Part shown: one piece after another, positions 9,932-22,222 of the stretch
Layout of the letters: each line of letters opens with the position of its first letter
How positions within the stretch are numbered: the first letter of the stretch is position 1
From: Microbacterium arborescens
GTDB lineage: Bacteria > Actinomycetota > Actinomycetes > Actinomycetales > Microbacteriaceae
Direction: 5' to 3'
NCBI RefSeq assembly: GCF_030369635.1
Contig: NZ_CP128474.1
Coordinates: forward strand, 1,798,001-1,862,000
DNA: 64,000 bases
Program-made: the position numbers and the translations under genes
The notes under the pieces: generated by a model
What the model was told of the DNA's origin: nothing
Database searches by the model: none
The model's input: the letters and a program-made list of their open reading frames with translations, nothing else

Positions 9932-11121
9932 AGCCCCGCGGCGGCGCGCAACTCCTCGACGCGATCGGTGCGCTCCCAGGTGAACTCGGGCAGCTCACGG
10001 CCGAAGTGGCCGTAGGCGGCGGTCTGGGCGTAGATCGGCCGGAGGAGATCGAGACGGTCGATGATCGCCTGCGGCCGGAGGTCGAAGACGTCGCGGATCG
10101 CCGCGGAGATAACGTCGTCTGCGACGTGTCCCGTGCCGAATGACTCGACGTAGAGCCCGACGGGGGCGGCGCGCCCGATGGCATACGCCACCTGCACCTC
10201 GAGCCGGTCGGCGAGTCCTGCCGCGACCGCGTTCTTCGCCACCCAGCGCATCGCGTAGGCCGCTGAGCGGTCGACCTTGGACGGGTCCTTGCCGCTGAAC
10301 GCTCCGCCGCCGTGTCGAGCGGCACCTCCGTAGGTGTCGATGATGATCTTGCGACCCGTCAGCCCCGCGTCGCCCTTCGGACCGCCGACCACGAAGGGAC
10401 CGGCCGGGTTGATGACGTACTCGACGTCGGAGATGTCGAGGCCGGTCTCGGCGAGGACGGGCTCGATGACTTCGGCTTGGACGGCCGCCCGCAGTGCGGG
10501 CAAGGAGATGTCGGGCTGATGCTGGGTGGAGAGCACCACGGTCTCGACCGTGCGCGGCACAGCGCCGTCGTAGCCGAGCGTCACCTGCGTCTTGCCGTCG
10601 GGCCGGAGGAACGGCAGCGCGCCGGTGCGACGAGCCGACGTCAGGCGTTCGGCGATGCGGTGCGCCGTCCAGATCGCCATCGGCATGAGCTGGGGCGTCT
10701 CGTTGGTCGCGTAGCCGAACATGATGCCCTGATCGCCCGCGCCGAGGGCGTCGGTCGGATCGATCGAGCCCTGCTCCCGGTGCTCGAGGGCGTTGTCGAC
10801 CCCCGCGGCGATGTCGGACGACTGCTCGCCGATCGACACGGTCACACCGCACGAGTCGCCGTCGAAGCCCGTCTCGCTCGAGGTGTAGCCGATGCGGTTC
10901 ACCACTCCGCGCACGATGCCGGGGATGTCGGCGTAGCCGTCGGTGCGCACCTCACCCGCGACGTGGACGAGCCCCGTCGTCACGAGAGTCTCGACCGCGA
11001 CGCGCGAGGCGGGGTCGACGGTCAGCAGCGCGTCGAGGATGCTGTCGGAGATCTGGTCGCAGATCTTGTCGGGGTGCCCCTCGGTGACGGACTCGGACGT
11101 GAACAGGCGCAGCTGGCTCAT
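9928..11121 (-). CDS. metK: S-adenosylmethionine synthetase
   Basis: Makes SAM from methionine and ATP. The 397-residue protein has the three-domain pattern with [12 protein letters not shown] near the N-terminus, the hexapeptide region [12 protein letters not shown], and the P-loop-like [18 protein letters not shown] chose the ATG at 11119-11121 because CAGGGAGCCCCG before it is a good Shine-Dalgarno. A 41-base hairpin separates it from rpoZ, so its expression may be uncoupled from the upstream genes in part. The coaBC gene usual between rpoZ and metK is absent here. Confidence 0.97.
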   Translation of the reverse strand: MSQLRLFTSESVTEGHPDKICDQISDSILDALLTVDPASRVAVETLVTTGLVHVAGEVRTDGYADIPGIVRGVVNRIGYTSSETGFDGDSCGVTVSIGEQSSDIAAGVDNALEHREQGSIDPTDALGAGDQGIMFGYATNETPQLMPMAIWTAHRIAERLTSARRTGALPFLRPDGKTQVTLGYDGAVPRTVETVVLSTQHQPDISLPALRAAVQAEVIEPVLAETGLDISDVEYVINPAGPFVVGGPKGDAGLTGRKIIIDTYGGAARHGGGAFSGKDPSKVDRSAAYAMRWVAKNAVAAGLADRLEVQVAYAIGRAAPVGLYVESFGTGHVADDVISAAIRDVFDLRPQAIIDRLDLLRPIYAQTAAYGHFGRELPEFTWERTDRVEELRAAAGL

Positions 11122-11168
11122 CGGGGCTCCCTGAGAGACGGAACGGGGCGGGATCGGGACGAAGACGA

Positions 11169-11209
11169 TTCTGCCCGCGGCAGCCGACATCCGGCTGCCG
11201 CGGGCAGAA
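11169..11209 (-). terminator. Perfect 18-bp hairpin between rpoZ and metK
   Basis: The arms TTCTGCCCGCGGCAGCCG (11169-11186) and CGGCTGCCGCGGGCAGAA (11192-11209) are perfect inverted copies around a five-base loop. No run of U follows on either strand, as is common for GC-rich actinobacteria. It could end part of the pyr-gmk-rpoZ transcripts before metK or protect a processed end. It lies 48 bases before the metK start, so no metK-specific promoter is ruled out. Confidence 0.65.
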
Positions 11210-11231
11210 ATGTGACGGGTCTACCGCCGGG

Positions 11232-11486
11232 TCAGTCGAGCGAACGCAGGCGGAGCTTGTCTTCGTGGATCTCGTGCATCGCGATGGTCAGCGGCTTGTC
11301 CTCGACGGACGAGTCGACGAGCGGTCCGACGTTGTCGAACAGGTTGCCCTCGTGCAGGTCGGAGTAGTAGTCGTTGATCTGACGCGCGCGCTTGGACGCG
11401 TAGATGACCAGCTGGTACTTCGAGTCGACCTTGTCGAGCAGGGCGTCGATGGGCGGGTCGATGATGCCTTCGTTGCTTCCGGCCAT
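11232..11486 (-). CDS. rpoZ: RNA polymerase omega subunit
   Basis: The small accessory subunit that clamps the beta' chain of RNA polymerase. The 84-residue protein contains the conserved [20 protein letters not shown] and RARQIN segments of omega. A Shine-Dalgarno, GGAAGGATCC, stands before the ATG at 11484-11486. It lies 79 bases downstream of gmk, the usual actinobacterial neighbour. Confidence 0.95.
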   Translation of the reverse strand: MAGSNEGIIDPPIDALLDKVDSKYQLVIYASKRARQINDYYSDLHEGNLFDNVGPLVDSSVEDKPLTIAMHEIHEDKLRLRSLD

Positions 11487-11565
11487 GGCGGATCCTTCCG
11501 GGATCGATGTCGGTGGAGAGTCTGCTGCCGCGCCGCAGGCGCAGGCATCCCCCCAGTCTACGCGA

Positions 11566-12462
11566 TCAGTTCGCCAGCGCGGCGACCTCGTCGGCCGCGC
11601 GGGCGACGGTGTCGTTGACGACGCGGTAGTCGAACTCGTTCTGCGAGGCGAGTTCCACGCGCGCTGTGCGCAGACGGCGGGCGCGTTCCTCCGCATCCTC
11701 GGTGCCGCGGCCGACGAGCCGATCGACCAGCTCGTCCCAGCTCGGGGGCAGCAGGAAGACCAGGGTCGCGTCGGGCGCGGCGGCGCGGACCTGACGGGCT
11801 CCCTGCAGGTCGATCTCGAGGAGCACCGTGCGCCCCTCGGCCAGTGCCGCCTCGATGGGTGCCTTGGGGGTGCCGTACCGATGACGGTTGTGCACCGTCG
11901 CCCATTCGAGAAGCTCCCCCTCGGCGACGAGGCGGTCGAACTCGGCGTCGTCGACGAAGTAGTAGTGCTCGCCGTCGACCTCGCCCGGTCGCGGCGCCCG
12001 GGTGGTCGCCGACACCGACAGCAGGATCTCCGGGTGGTTGTCGCGGATGTGGGCGGCGACCGTCCCCTTGCCGACGGCGGTCGGCCCGGCCAGCACGAGC
12101 AGCCGGGAACGCCCGGTGCGCGGCTGGGGTTCGGGGAGGCGGGCATCGAGGAACCGCTGCAACGCGAGCCGCTGGCGCGAGCCGAGACCGCCGAGGCGTT
12201 TGACGGGTGAGATGTCGAGGTCCGCGAGGATGCGGTCGCGCTTGTTCTCACCGATCGCCGGGATCGCGGTGAGGAAGTCCGTGACCCGCATCGCGCCAGC
12301 GGCCGACTCGGGATCGGCGAGGGCACGCCGCAGCAGCTCCTGAGGCGAGATGACGCGCATCGCGACGTCCTTCTTCAGCGCTGCCCGCTCACGGCGCGCG
12401 GCGACGGCGCGACGCGAGGCTGCCGCACGGTCGACCTCGGGCGGGTGGGGACGATCAGCCAC
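11566..12462 (-). CDS. gmk: Actinobacterial IHF (mIHF) domain fused to guanylate kinase
   Basis: Guanylate kinase phosphorylates GMP to GDP. Here residues about 119-298 are the kinase, with P-loop [10 protein letters not shown] (residues 125-134), the [19 protein letters not shown]-binding stretch and the [10 protein letters not shown] motif. Residues about 1-108 resemble mIHF, the helical DNA-binding nucleoid protein: [14 protein letters not shown] and [19 protein letters not shown], then [17 protein letters not shown]. In mycobacteria mihF and gmk are adjacent separate genes, so this looks like a fusion of neighbours. The GTG at 12460-12462 was chosen because a strong Shine-Dalgarno (GAGGAGGAAA) precedes it; an internal ATG could still yield a shorter kinase. 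Confidence 0.93.
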   Translation of the reverse strand: MADRPHPPEVDRAAASRRAVAARRERAALKKDVAMRVISPQELLRRALADPESAAGAMRVTDFLTAIPAIGENKRDRILADLDISPVKRLGGLGSRQRLALQRFLDARLPEPQPRTGRSRLLVLAGPTAVGKGTVAAHIRDNHPEILLSVSATTRAPRPGEVDGEHYYFVDDAEFDRLVAEGELLEWATVHNRHRYGTPKAPIEAALAEGRTVLLEIDLQGARQVRAAAPDATLVFLLPPSWDELVDRLVGRGTEDAEERARRLRTARVELASQNEFDYRVVNDTVARAADEVAALAN

Positions 12463-13320
12463 GGGTTTCCTCCTCTGCCTCCGCCAGCTCGCGGCGGTGC
12501 GCGTCGATGGCGCCCACGATGCCATCGGGACCGGCCGTGAGAACACTGCGGCTCGCGCTCGCGATCACCTGGCCCGCGTGCGCGCCGAACACCGACCGCA
12601 GGTCGCCGAGCGCCACCCCCTGCGCACCGAAGCCGGGCGCGAGGATCGGTGCGCCGCGCAGTGACTCGTCGGCGAGACCGAGCTCGCCGCGGTCGACGGT
12701 CGCCCCGACGACCAGTCCGACGTGACCGAGCGTTCCCGCGTCGGCGGCCGACCGGTTGGCCCAGCCGACGCCGGACGCGACCCAGTCCGCGACCGTCTGA
12801 CCGCGTCGCGCGTCCACCGCGGTGACCTCCGCGGACTGCAGGCCGTATGCCTCGGGATTGCTGGTCGCAGCGAGAACGAAGACGCCCTTGCCGGCACGCG
12901 CGGCGCCGGCGATCGCGCCGCGGAGAGAGCCGGGACCGAGGTACGGACTCACCGTCACGGCATCCGCCTCCAGCGGCGCGCCCGGCTCGAGCCACGCCGC
13001 GGCGTAGCCGTCCATCGTGCTGCCGATGTCTCCGCGCTTCGCATCCGCGATCACGATGAGCCCCGCGTCACGTGCTGCAGCCTGCACCTCTTCGAGGGCG
13101 GCGAAGCCGGCCGATCCGTATCGCTCGAAGAACGCGACCTGCGGTTTGACGACCCCGACACGGCCGCGCGCGGCATCGACCACGCGCATGCCGAACTCGC
13201 GCACGCCCGCGGCTGAGGCCGGAAGGCCCCAGTCCGCGAGCAGTGCCGCGTGCGGGTCGATGCCGACGCAGAGCGGCCCGTATGTCTCGAGCGCGCCGGA
13301 CAGACGCTCCCCGAATGCGG

Positions 13321-13324
<4 letters not shown>
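12455..13324 (-). CDS. pyrF: Orotidine 5'-phosphate decarboxylase (type 2)
   Basis: Final step of UMP synthesis, decarboxylating OMP. The 289-residue protein has the type-2 signature [17 protein letters not shown] with the catalytic Lys/Asp pair, and [10 protein letters not shown] near the N-terminus. The GTG start overlaps the carB stop (GTGA), and its last eight bases overlap the mIHF-gmk start. It is therefore the last pyr gene in the run and is probably translationally coupled on both sides. Confidence 0.96.
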
Positions 13325-16607
<3,283 letters not shown>

Positions 16608-16608
<1 letters not shown>

Positions 16609-17756
16609 CAGTTCTTGTTCTCCTGGGTCGCGATCACGAGGTCGCGGAAGCGGTCGAAGAGGTAGTTGGCATCGTGCGGTCCGGCGGCGGCCTCCGGGTG
16701 GTACTGCACCGAGAAGGCCGGCAGGTCGAGGGCGCGCAGGCCCTCCACGACGTTGTCGTTGAGGCCGACGTGGCTGACCTCGACGCGGCCGAAGCCGGCC
16801 GGGCTGTCGACGACGCCCTCGATGGGCGCATCGACGGCGAAGCCGTGGTTGTGCGCGGTGATCTCGACGCGTCCGGTCTGCTTGTCGAGCACGGGCTGAT
16901 TGATGCCGCGGTGGCCGAAGGGCAGCTTGTACGTGCCGAAGCCGAGGGCGCGGCCGAGGAGCTGGTTGCCGAAGCAGATGCCGAAGAACGGCAGCTTGTC
17001 GGCGAGCACGCCCCGCAGCAGCTCGACGTGGCGGTCGCTCGCGGCCGGGTCGCCGGGGCCGTTGGAGTAGAACACCGCGATGGGGTCGATCGCGCGCAGC
17101 TGCTCGAGGGTCACGTCCTGAGGCAGCACGTGGACGTCGAACCCGCGGGCGGCGAGATTGTTCACCGTCGCCTGCTTGACCCCGAGGTCGAGCACCGCGA
17201 GGTTTCCGAGCCGCTCCCCCGTTGCCGGCGTCACCTCGGCGGCGGGCACCGATACCTCAGCCGAGAGGTTGCGACCGGTCATCTCGGGCGCCTCCCGGAC
17301 GATGCGCAGCTGCTCGTCGGGATCGATGTCGGCGGCATCACCGCTGAAAACGCCGCCGCGCATCGATCCCGCCGAGCGCAGGACGCGGGTGACGGCGCGC
17401 GTGTCGATGCCGCTGATGCCGACGATGCCGTCGCGCTCGAGCGACTCGTCGAGAGAGTTCTCCGAGCGCCAGTTCGACACGACGCGCGAGGGGTCGCGGA
17501 CGATGTATCCGGCGACCCAGATGCGGCGCGACTCGACGTCCTCGCCGTTCATGCCGGTGTTCCCGATGTGGGGGGCGGTCTGCAGCACGATCTGACCGGC
17601 GTAGGACGGGTCGGTGAGGGTCTCCTGGTAGCCGGTCATGCCGGTGGCGAAGACGACCTCTCCGAGAGTGGTGCCGCGCGCGCCGTAGGCGCGGCCGATG
17701 TGGCGGGATCCGTCCTCGAGCACGAGCACGGCGGGGTCGCGGGTGAACAGTGTCAC
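16608..17756 (-). CDS. carA: Carbamoyl-phosphate synthase, small chain
   Basis: Glutamine amidotransferase subunit that feeds ammonia to CarB. In the 382 residues, 1-150 form the CPSase small-subunit domain and about 187-375 a class I glutaminase, with nucleophile Cys261 in [12 protein letters not shown] and the His/Glu pair in [11 protein letters not shown]. The GTG at 17754-17756 overlaps the stop of the membrane gene upstream (GTGA) and gives a normal N-terminus. Confidence 0.97.
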
Positions 17757-18277
17757 GCGTCGCCTCCTGGGGTCTGGGTGGGGGTCACGATGGTCTGGAT
17801 GGCATCGGCCAGCGCACGGGCCGATGCGGTCTGGGGTCGGAAGTAGCTGTCGACGGTCGTCTCGTCGTCGATCAGCCAGCTCAGGCGCGTCAGGCCTTGC
17901 TTCTCGACGACGCGGTCGATCGCGACGGTGGCCTGATCGACGGAGACGACGCGCGCGGCGGGGATGAACAGGCGCGGCTGACCGGTCAGGTCGATGGCCA
18001 CGCCGGCATCCGCACCGCCCGCGGCGACGATGACGTCGACACGGGAGCGGAATCCGAGCCCGCGGATGGCGAGGCGCTCGAGCGGCTCGTCGTGGCGGGT
18101 CGTCGCGACGTAGAGTCCCGAGATCGCCGCCGTCTGCACGGCTCCCGCGGGCAGTTCGCCGAACGGTGCCGTGAGGCCGCTGTCGCGCCTCGTTCGTCGT
18201 CGCCAGGCCCAGACCCCGAGTGCGAGCAGCACCAGGGCGACAGCGACCATGACGAGCAGGGCGCCCTCGCGGCTCAC
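17753..18277 (-). CDS. PH-like membrane-anchored protein of the pyr operon
   Basis: A 174-residue protein with one N-terminal transmembrane helix (about residues 7-27), a basic RRRTRR stop-transfer segment, then a cytoplasmic beta-rich domain ending in a polar tail. An equivalent one-helix protein sits between pyrC and carA in mycobacteria and relatives, so the location is conserved. The PH-like label is an inference from length, pattern and context. GTGA overlaps join it to pyrC upstream and carA downstream. The function is unknown. Confidence 0.75.
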   Translation of the reverse strand: MSREGALLVMVAVALVLLALGVWAWRRRTRRDSGLTAPFGELPAGAVQTAAISGLYVATTRHDEPLERLAIRGLGFRSRVDVIVAAGGADAGVAIDLTGQPRLFIPAARVVSVDQATVAIDRVVEKQGLTRLSWLIDDETTVDSYFRPQTASARALADAIQTIVTPTQTPGGDA

Positions 18278-19584
18278 GCGCGCGCTCCCGGCCGGTCGAG
18301 CAGACCGCCGTCGGCGACCGTCGCCGTGCCGCGGAAGAACGTCCAGCGCACCTCGCCGGGCAGCTCGCGGTCGAGATAGGGCGAGTTGACGCTGCGTCCG
18401 CGGAGGTCGGCATCCGTGAACGTGCGCACCGGGCGCGGATCGTAGAGCGTGAACGACGCGGGGCGGCCCGCCTCCAGCGGCGTGCCCGCGTCGGTCAGGC
18501 GACCGATCCGGGCAGGGGCCGCCGAGAGCACGCGGGCGACGTCGTCCCACCCGAGCATCCCGGTGTCGACGACCGCCTGCTGCACGACGCGCAGTGCGGA
18601 CTCGAGGCCCACCATGCCGTTGGCGGCCGCGGCCCATTCGCAGCTCTTCGCCTCGGCGGGGTGCGGTGCGTGGTCGGTCGCGACGATGTCGATCGTGCCG
18701 TCGGCGAGCCCCTCGCGCACCGCCTGCACGTCTTCGTCACGCCGGAGGGGCGGGTTGACCTTGAAGCGGGCGTCGTAACCGCGAACGAGTTCCTCGGACA
18801 GCAGCAGGTGATGGGGTGTGACCTCGGCGGTCACGTTGACGCCGCGCTTCTTGGCCCACCGGATGATGTCGACGGAGCCGGCCGTCGACAGGTGGCAGAC
18901 GTGCAGACGCGACCCGACGTGCTCGGCCAGCAGCACGTCGCGCGCGATGATCGACTCCTCGGCGACCGCCGGCCACCCGGTCAGGCCGAGCTCGGCCGAC
19001 ACGGTGCCCTCGTTCATCTGGGCGCCCTCGGTCAGCCGCGGGTCCTGCGCATGCTGCGCCACGACGCCGTCGAACGACTTCACGTACTCCAGGGCGCGAC
19101 GCATGATGAGGGGGTCGAAGACGCAGAACCCGTCGTCGCTGAAGACACGGACTCGTGCGCGCGAGGCGGCCATCGCCCCGAGCTCGGCCAGTCGCTCGCC
19201 CTTCTGCCCGATCGTCACGGCCCCGATGGGCTGCACATGGACATACCCGGCGGCCTCACCGAGGGCGAGCTCCTGCTCGACGACGCCGGCGGTGTCGGCG
19301 ACGGGCGAGGTGTTCGGCATGGCGAAGACGGTCGTGAAACCCCCCGCCGCGGCGGCCCGCGAGCCGGTGAGGATGGTCTCGGAGGCCTCGTAGCCCGGCT
19401 CGCGCAGATGCGTGTGCAGGTCGACCAGCCCGGGGAGCGCCACGAGCCCGTCGGCGTCGACCACGGTCGCCCCGTCGGCGCTGAGACCCGAGCCGACCTC
19501 GGTGATCATCCCGTCGGCGATCACCATGTCGACGGCGTCGCCCCCGGCGCGGCGCGCTCCGCGGATGAGGAAGCTCTCGCTCAT
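18274..19584 (-). CDS. pyrC: Dihydroorotase
   Basis: Cyclises carbamoyl aspartate to dihydroorotate. The 436-residue amidohydrolase is the class I type, with the metal-binding [13 protein letters not shown] near the N-terminus and the conserved [15 protein letters not shown] chaperone-like pairing with PyrB is possible because the genes are coupled. The ATG overlaps the pyrB stop (ATGA). Confidence 0.97.
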   Translation of the reverse strand: MSESFLIRGARRAGGDAVDMVIADGMITEVGSGLSADGATVVDADGLVALPGLVDLHTHLREPGYEASETILTGSRAAAAGGFTTVFAMPNTSPVADTAGVVEQELALGEAAGYVHVQPIGAVTIGQKGERLAELGAMAASRARVRVFSDDGFCVFDPLIMRRALEYVKSFDGVVAQHAQDPRLTEGAQMNEGTVSAELGLTGWPAVAEESIIARDVLLAEHVGSRLHVCHLSTAGSVDIIRWAKKRGVNVTAEVTPHHLLLSEELVRGYDARFKVNPPLRRDEDVQAVREGLADGTIDIVATDHAPHPAEAKSCEWAAAANGMVGLESALRVVQQAVVDTGMLGWDDVARVLSAAPARIGRLTDAGTPLEAGRPASFTLYDPRPVRTFTDADLRGRSVNSPYLDRELPGEVRWTFFRGTATVADGGLLDRPGARA

Positions 19585-20546
19585 CGTCCGTCCTCCTCAG
19601 CTTCGGTGCGCTCGCCCGCCAGCAGCAGGTAGAGCACGGCCATCCGCACCGAGACGCCGTTCGCGACCTGCTCGAGCACGGTCGAGCGCGGCGAATCGGC
19701 GGCGGCGGCGGAGATCTCCATCCCCCGGTTCATCGGGCCGGGGTGCAGGACAATGCTATCGGCCGGAAGGGCCGCCAGTCGCGCGGCATCCAGCCCCCAC
19801 ATGCGCGAATACTCCCGTTCAGTCGGGAAATACGCCGCGTTCATGCGCTCGAGCTGGATGCGCAGCATCATGAGCGCGTCGGGCCTCTCGGCAAGGGCCT
19901 CGTCGAGGTCGTAGGCCACACGCACGGGCCATGCCGAGACGTCCTGCGGGACGAGCGTGGGCGGCGCGACGAGCGACACCTCGGCGCCCAGCGTCGTCAG
20001 GAGCCAGACGTTCGACCGCGCGACGCGCGAATGGAGGATGTCGCCGACGATCGTGACCCGCAGACCCGCGAGGTCGCGACCGCGGCTGTCGTCGCCGAAG
20101 AATCGTTTGCGGATCGTGAACGCGTCGAGCAGGGCCTGCGTCGGATGAGCGTGCGTGCCGTCGCCGGCGTTGACGACTCCCGCGCTGATCCAGCCGCTGG
20201 TAGCCAGGGTCTGCGGCGCACCGGACGCGCCGTGGCGGATCACGACGGCGTCGGCGCCCATGGCCTGCAGCGTCTGCGCGGTGTCCTGCAGCGACTCGCC
20301 CTTGGAGACCGACGAACCCTTGGCCGAGAAGTTGATGACGTCGGCCGAGAGGCGTTTCGCCGCCGCCTCGAACGAGATCCGAGTGCGGGTGGAGTCCTCG
20401 AAGAACAGGTTCACGACCGTCTTGCCCCGGAGCGTGGGGAGCTTGCGCACCTCGCGCTGCTGCGTGGCGGACATGTCCTCGGCGACGTCGAGGATACGAA
20501 GCGCGTCGAGCCGGTCGAGGGTCTTGGTGTCGAGCAGGTGCCTCAT
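19581..20546 (-). CDS. pyrB: Aspartate carbamoyltransferase, catalytic chain
   Basis: Commits carbamoyl phosphate and aspartate to pyrimidine synthesis. The 321-residue protein has the carbamoyl-phosphate loop [11 protein letters not shown] and the conserved [15 protein letters not shown]. No regulatory chain (PyrI) is present, as expected outside enterobacteria. The ATG overlaps the pyrR stop (ATGA). Confidence 0.97.
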   Translation of the reverse strand: MRHLLDTKTLDRLDALRILDVAEDMSATQQREVRKLPTLRGKTVVNLFFEDSTRTRISFEAAAKRLSADVINFSAKGSSVSKGESLQDTAQTLQAMGADAVVIRHGASGAPQTLATSGWISAGVVNAGDGTHAHPTQALLDAFTIRKRFFGDDSRGRDLAGLRVTIVGDILHSRVARSNVWLLTTLGAEVSLVAPPTLVPQDVSAWPVRVAYDLDEALAERPDALMMLRIQLERMNAAYFPTEREYSRMWGLDAARLAALPADSIVLHPGPMNRGMEISAAAADSPRSTVLEQVANGVSVRMAVLYLLLAGERTEAEEDGR

Positions 20547-21073
20547 GATCCGATCGTCACCTCTTCGACGCCGTCGATCTCGCGCAGGCGCACGTTCACC
20601 CGCTCATCGCGGGCGCTGGGCAGGTTCTTGCCGACGAAGTCGGGCCGGATCGGCAGCTCACGGTGGCCGCGGTCGACCAGAGCTGCCAGTCGCACCGCCG
20701 CGGGGCGGCCGACGTCCTGCAATGCGTCGAGGGCCGCCCGGATCGACCTCCCCGAGAACAGCACGTCGTCGACGAGGACGACCACCTTGCCGTCGACGCC
20801 GCCGGCGGGGATCGCCGTCGGCTGCGGAGCTCGTGTCGGATTGCGGTGCAGATCGTCGCGATACATCGTCACATCGAGTGCTCCGACCGGGACGACCGTC
20901 CCGGAGATCTCCGCGAGGAGAGAGCCGATGCGTGCGGCGAGGGGAACTCCCCGCCGCGGGATGCCGAGGATGACGAGGTCGGCGGGGCCCCTGTTGGATT
21001 CGAGGATCTCGTGGGAGATCCTCGTCAGGGCCCGGGCGATGTCGGCTTCATGCAGCACGGTGCGCGTGCTCAT
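20543..21073 (-). CDS. pyrR: Bifunctional pyr operon regulator / uracil phosphoribosyltransferase
   Basis: Binds pyr mRNA in the presence of UMP or UTP and represses the operon; it can also have weak uracil phosphoribosyltransferase activity. The 176-residue protein shows the PRPP loop [18 protein letters not shown] and [12 protein letters not shown]. It heads the pyr operon. I chose the ATG at 21071-21073 because AAGGGAG lies six bases before it. That Shine-Dalgarno falls inside a predicted PyrR-binding hairpin (21083-21113), so autorepression at translation initiation is likely. Confidence 0.96.
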   Translation of the reverse strand: MSTRTVLHEADIARALTRISHEILESNRGPADLVILGIPRRGVPLAARIGSLLAEISGTVVPVGALDVTMYRDDLHRNPTRAPQPTAIPAGGVDGKVVVLVDDVLFSGRSIRAALDALQDVGRPAAVRLAALVDRGHRELPIRPDFVGKNLPSARDERVNVRLREIDGVEEVTIGS

Positions 21074-21082
21074 CCGCCGCTC

Positions 21083-21113
21083 CCTTCTCCGCCTCACAGG
21101 ACGGTGTTAAAGG
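21083..21113 (-). promoter_or_regulatory. PyrR-binding RNA hairpin overlapping the pyrR Shine-Dalgarno
   Basis: The minus-strand RNA reads GUCCUGUGAGGC at 21102-21091, fitting the known PyrR-binding core RUCCNGNGAGGY at every position. It forms a five-pair upper stem (21104-21100 with 21093-21089) capped by the hexaloop CUGUGA. A lower stem pairs CCUU (21113-21110) with AAGG (21086-21083), around an internal bulge of five and two bases. The outer A-U pair of the Bacillus consensus is here a C-G pair, a compensating change. AAGG is part of the pyrR Shine-Dalgarno AAGGGAG, so PyrR binding should block ribosomes. Mycobacterium smegmatis is described as controlling its pyr operon this way. Confidence 0.8.
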
Positions 21114-21131
21114 TTGCTGGGTGCGGCGCCC

Positions 21132-21137
21132 ATGATA
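21132..21137 (-). promoter_or_regulatory. Probable -10 element of the pyr operon
   Basis: Minus-strand TATCAT, a good actinobacterial -10 box, 58 bases before the pyrR ATG. A start about seven bases downstream would produce a leader of about 50 bases that contains the whole PyrR-binding hairpin. A weak GCGACC lies 18 bases upstream as a possible -35. Confidence 0.5.
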
Positions 21138-21199
21138 GCGGTCGCGACCGCGTCCGGTCGCATCGGCGCACACTCGGGTCCCGCCCCGGGGCGGACTGT

Positions 21200-21205
21200 T
21201 ACGCT
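21200..21205 (+). promoter_or_regulatory. Probable -10 element of the mevalonate operon
   Basis: Plus-strand TACGCT, 12 bases before the ATG at 21218. A start seven bases later leaves a leader of about six bases with no Shine-Dalgarno, so the first gene is probably read from a near-leaderless mRNA. It diverges from the pyr promoter within about 70 bases. Confidence 0.45.
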
Positions 21206-21217
21206 CGACGAAATTCC

Positions 21218-22222
21218 ATGACTGCACCGACCGACGTCCCCATCGCACCGGACGCCCGTCTGCACGTGGCAACGCACGGCTCGGCCGCGGAGCCCGGAGC
21301 AACGGGCCGCGCCGGTGCGAAGGCTATCCTCCTGGGCGAGCATGCCGTCGTCTACGGTCGCCCGGCGATCGCTATCCCCGTCCGCGCTCTCGGTGTCGAG
21401 GCGCACGCGCATCCGACGGACGGTCGCGGTCATCTCGCCAGCACCCTGTATCACGGGCCCATCGCGCACGCCCCGGACCGGCTGAACGTGACGCTGACGG
21501 CCATGCGGGCGGCGCTCGCCGCCGCCGGCAGGCCGGACGCCGCCCTCGACATCTCCATCAACAGCAGCATCCCTGCCGAACGCGGGCTGGGATCGAGCGC
21601 CGCCGTGTCGGCGGCGGTCATCGAAGCGGTGCTGGGCGCGTGCGGCCTCGCGGCCGATGACGAGATGATGCACGAGCTGATCCAGACCGCCGAGCGCGCC
21701 GCCCACGGCGCGCCGAGCGGACTCGACGCCCGCACGGTGCGCGCTCGCAAGGCGGTGTGGTTCGACCGGGGCCGCATCGAGCCCGTCTCCGTGGGCGCTG
21801 ATCTCGTCTTCGTGATCGCCGACACCGGGGTCCGCGGCCGGACGCGCGAGGCCGTCGCCGCCGTCGCCGAACGCCGCGAGAGCGATCCGGCAGGCGTGGA
21901 ATCGACCCTCGACGAACTTGGCGAGCTCGCCACCGCGCTGCGCGGCGACGTCTCGACCGGTGATCGCGAGGCGATCGGCGGCGCGATGAGCCGCGCCCAC
22001 GTGCTCCTCAACGGGCTCGGGGTCGGCGATCCGGCCCTCGACCACCTCGTGCACGCGGCGATGGCAGGCGACGCGCTCGGAGCCAAACTGACCGGCGGCG
22101 GTCGCGGCGGCTGTGTCCTCGCGCTCGCCCGCGACACCGCCGCCGCAGCCGAGCTCGGCGAACGACTCACCCGCGCCGGCGCCGCCGCGGTCTGGACCAC
22201 CACCGTCGAAGGAGCCGCATGA
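21218..22222 (+). CDS. mvk: Mevalonate kinase
   Basis: Phosphorylates mevalonate at C5 with ATP. The 334-residue GHMP kinase has AKAILLGEHAVVYGRPA near the N-terminus, the ATP-binding ERGLGSSAAVSAAVIEA motif and GAKLTGGGRGGCVLAL near the C-terminus. The N-terminal 30 residues before AKAIL are an unusual Ala/Pro-rich addition. First gene of a six-gene operon in the order kinase, diphosphomevalonate decarboxylase, phosphomevalonate kinase, isomerase, reductase, synthase, the same order as the Streptomyces mevalonate cluster. Its TGA overlaps the next ATG. Confidence 0.93.
   Translation: MTAPTDVPIAPDARLHVATHGSAAEPGATGRAGAKAILLGEHAVVYGRPAIAIPVRALGVEAHAHPTDGRGHLASTLYHGPIAHAPDRLNVTLTAMRAALAAAGRPDAALDISINSSIPAERGLGSSAAVSAAVIEAVLGACGLAADDEMMHELIQTAERAAHGAPSGLDARTVRARKAVWFDRGRIEPVSVGADLVFVIADTGVRGRTREAVAAVAERRESDPAGVESTLDELGELATALRGDVSTGDREAIGGAMSRAHVLLNGLGVGDPALDHLVHAAMAGDALGAKLTGGGRGGCVLALARDTAAAAELGERLTRAGAAAVWTTTVEGAA

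Noticed and set aside
11122..11231. Possible SAM riboswitch before metK
   Set aside because: Only one plain hairpin is present; no kink-turn, junction or conserved SAM-I core is visible.
21074..21217. Divergent region as a possible attenuator of the Bacillus type
   Set aside because: There is one PyrR-binding loop but no terminator/antiterminator pair or U-run; the loop overlaps the Shine-Dalgarno, so translational control fits better.
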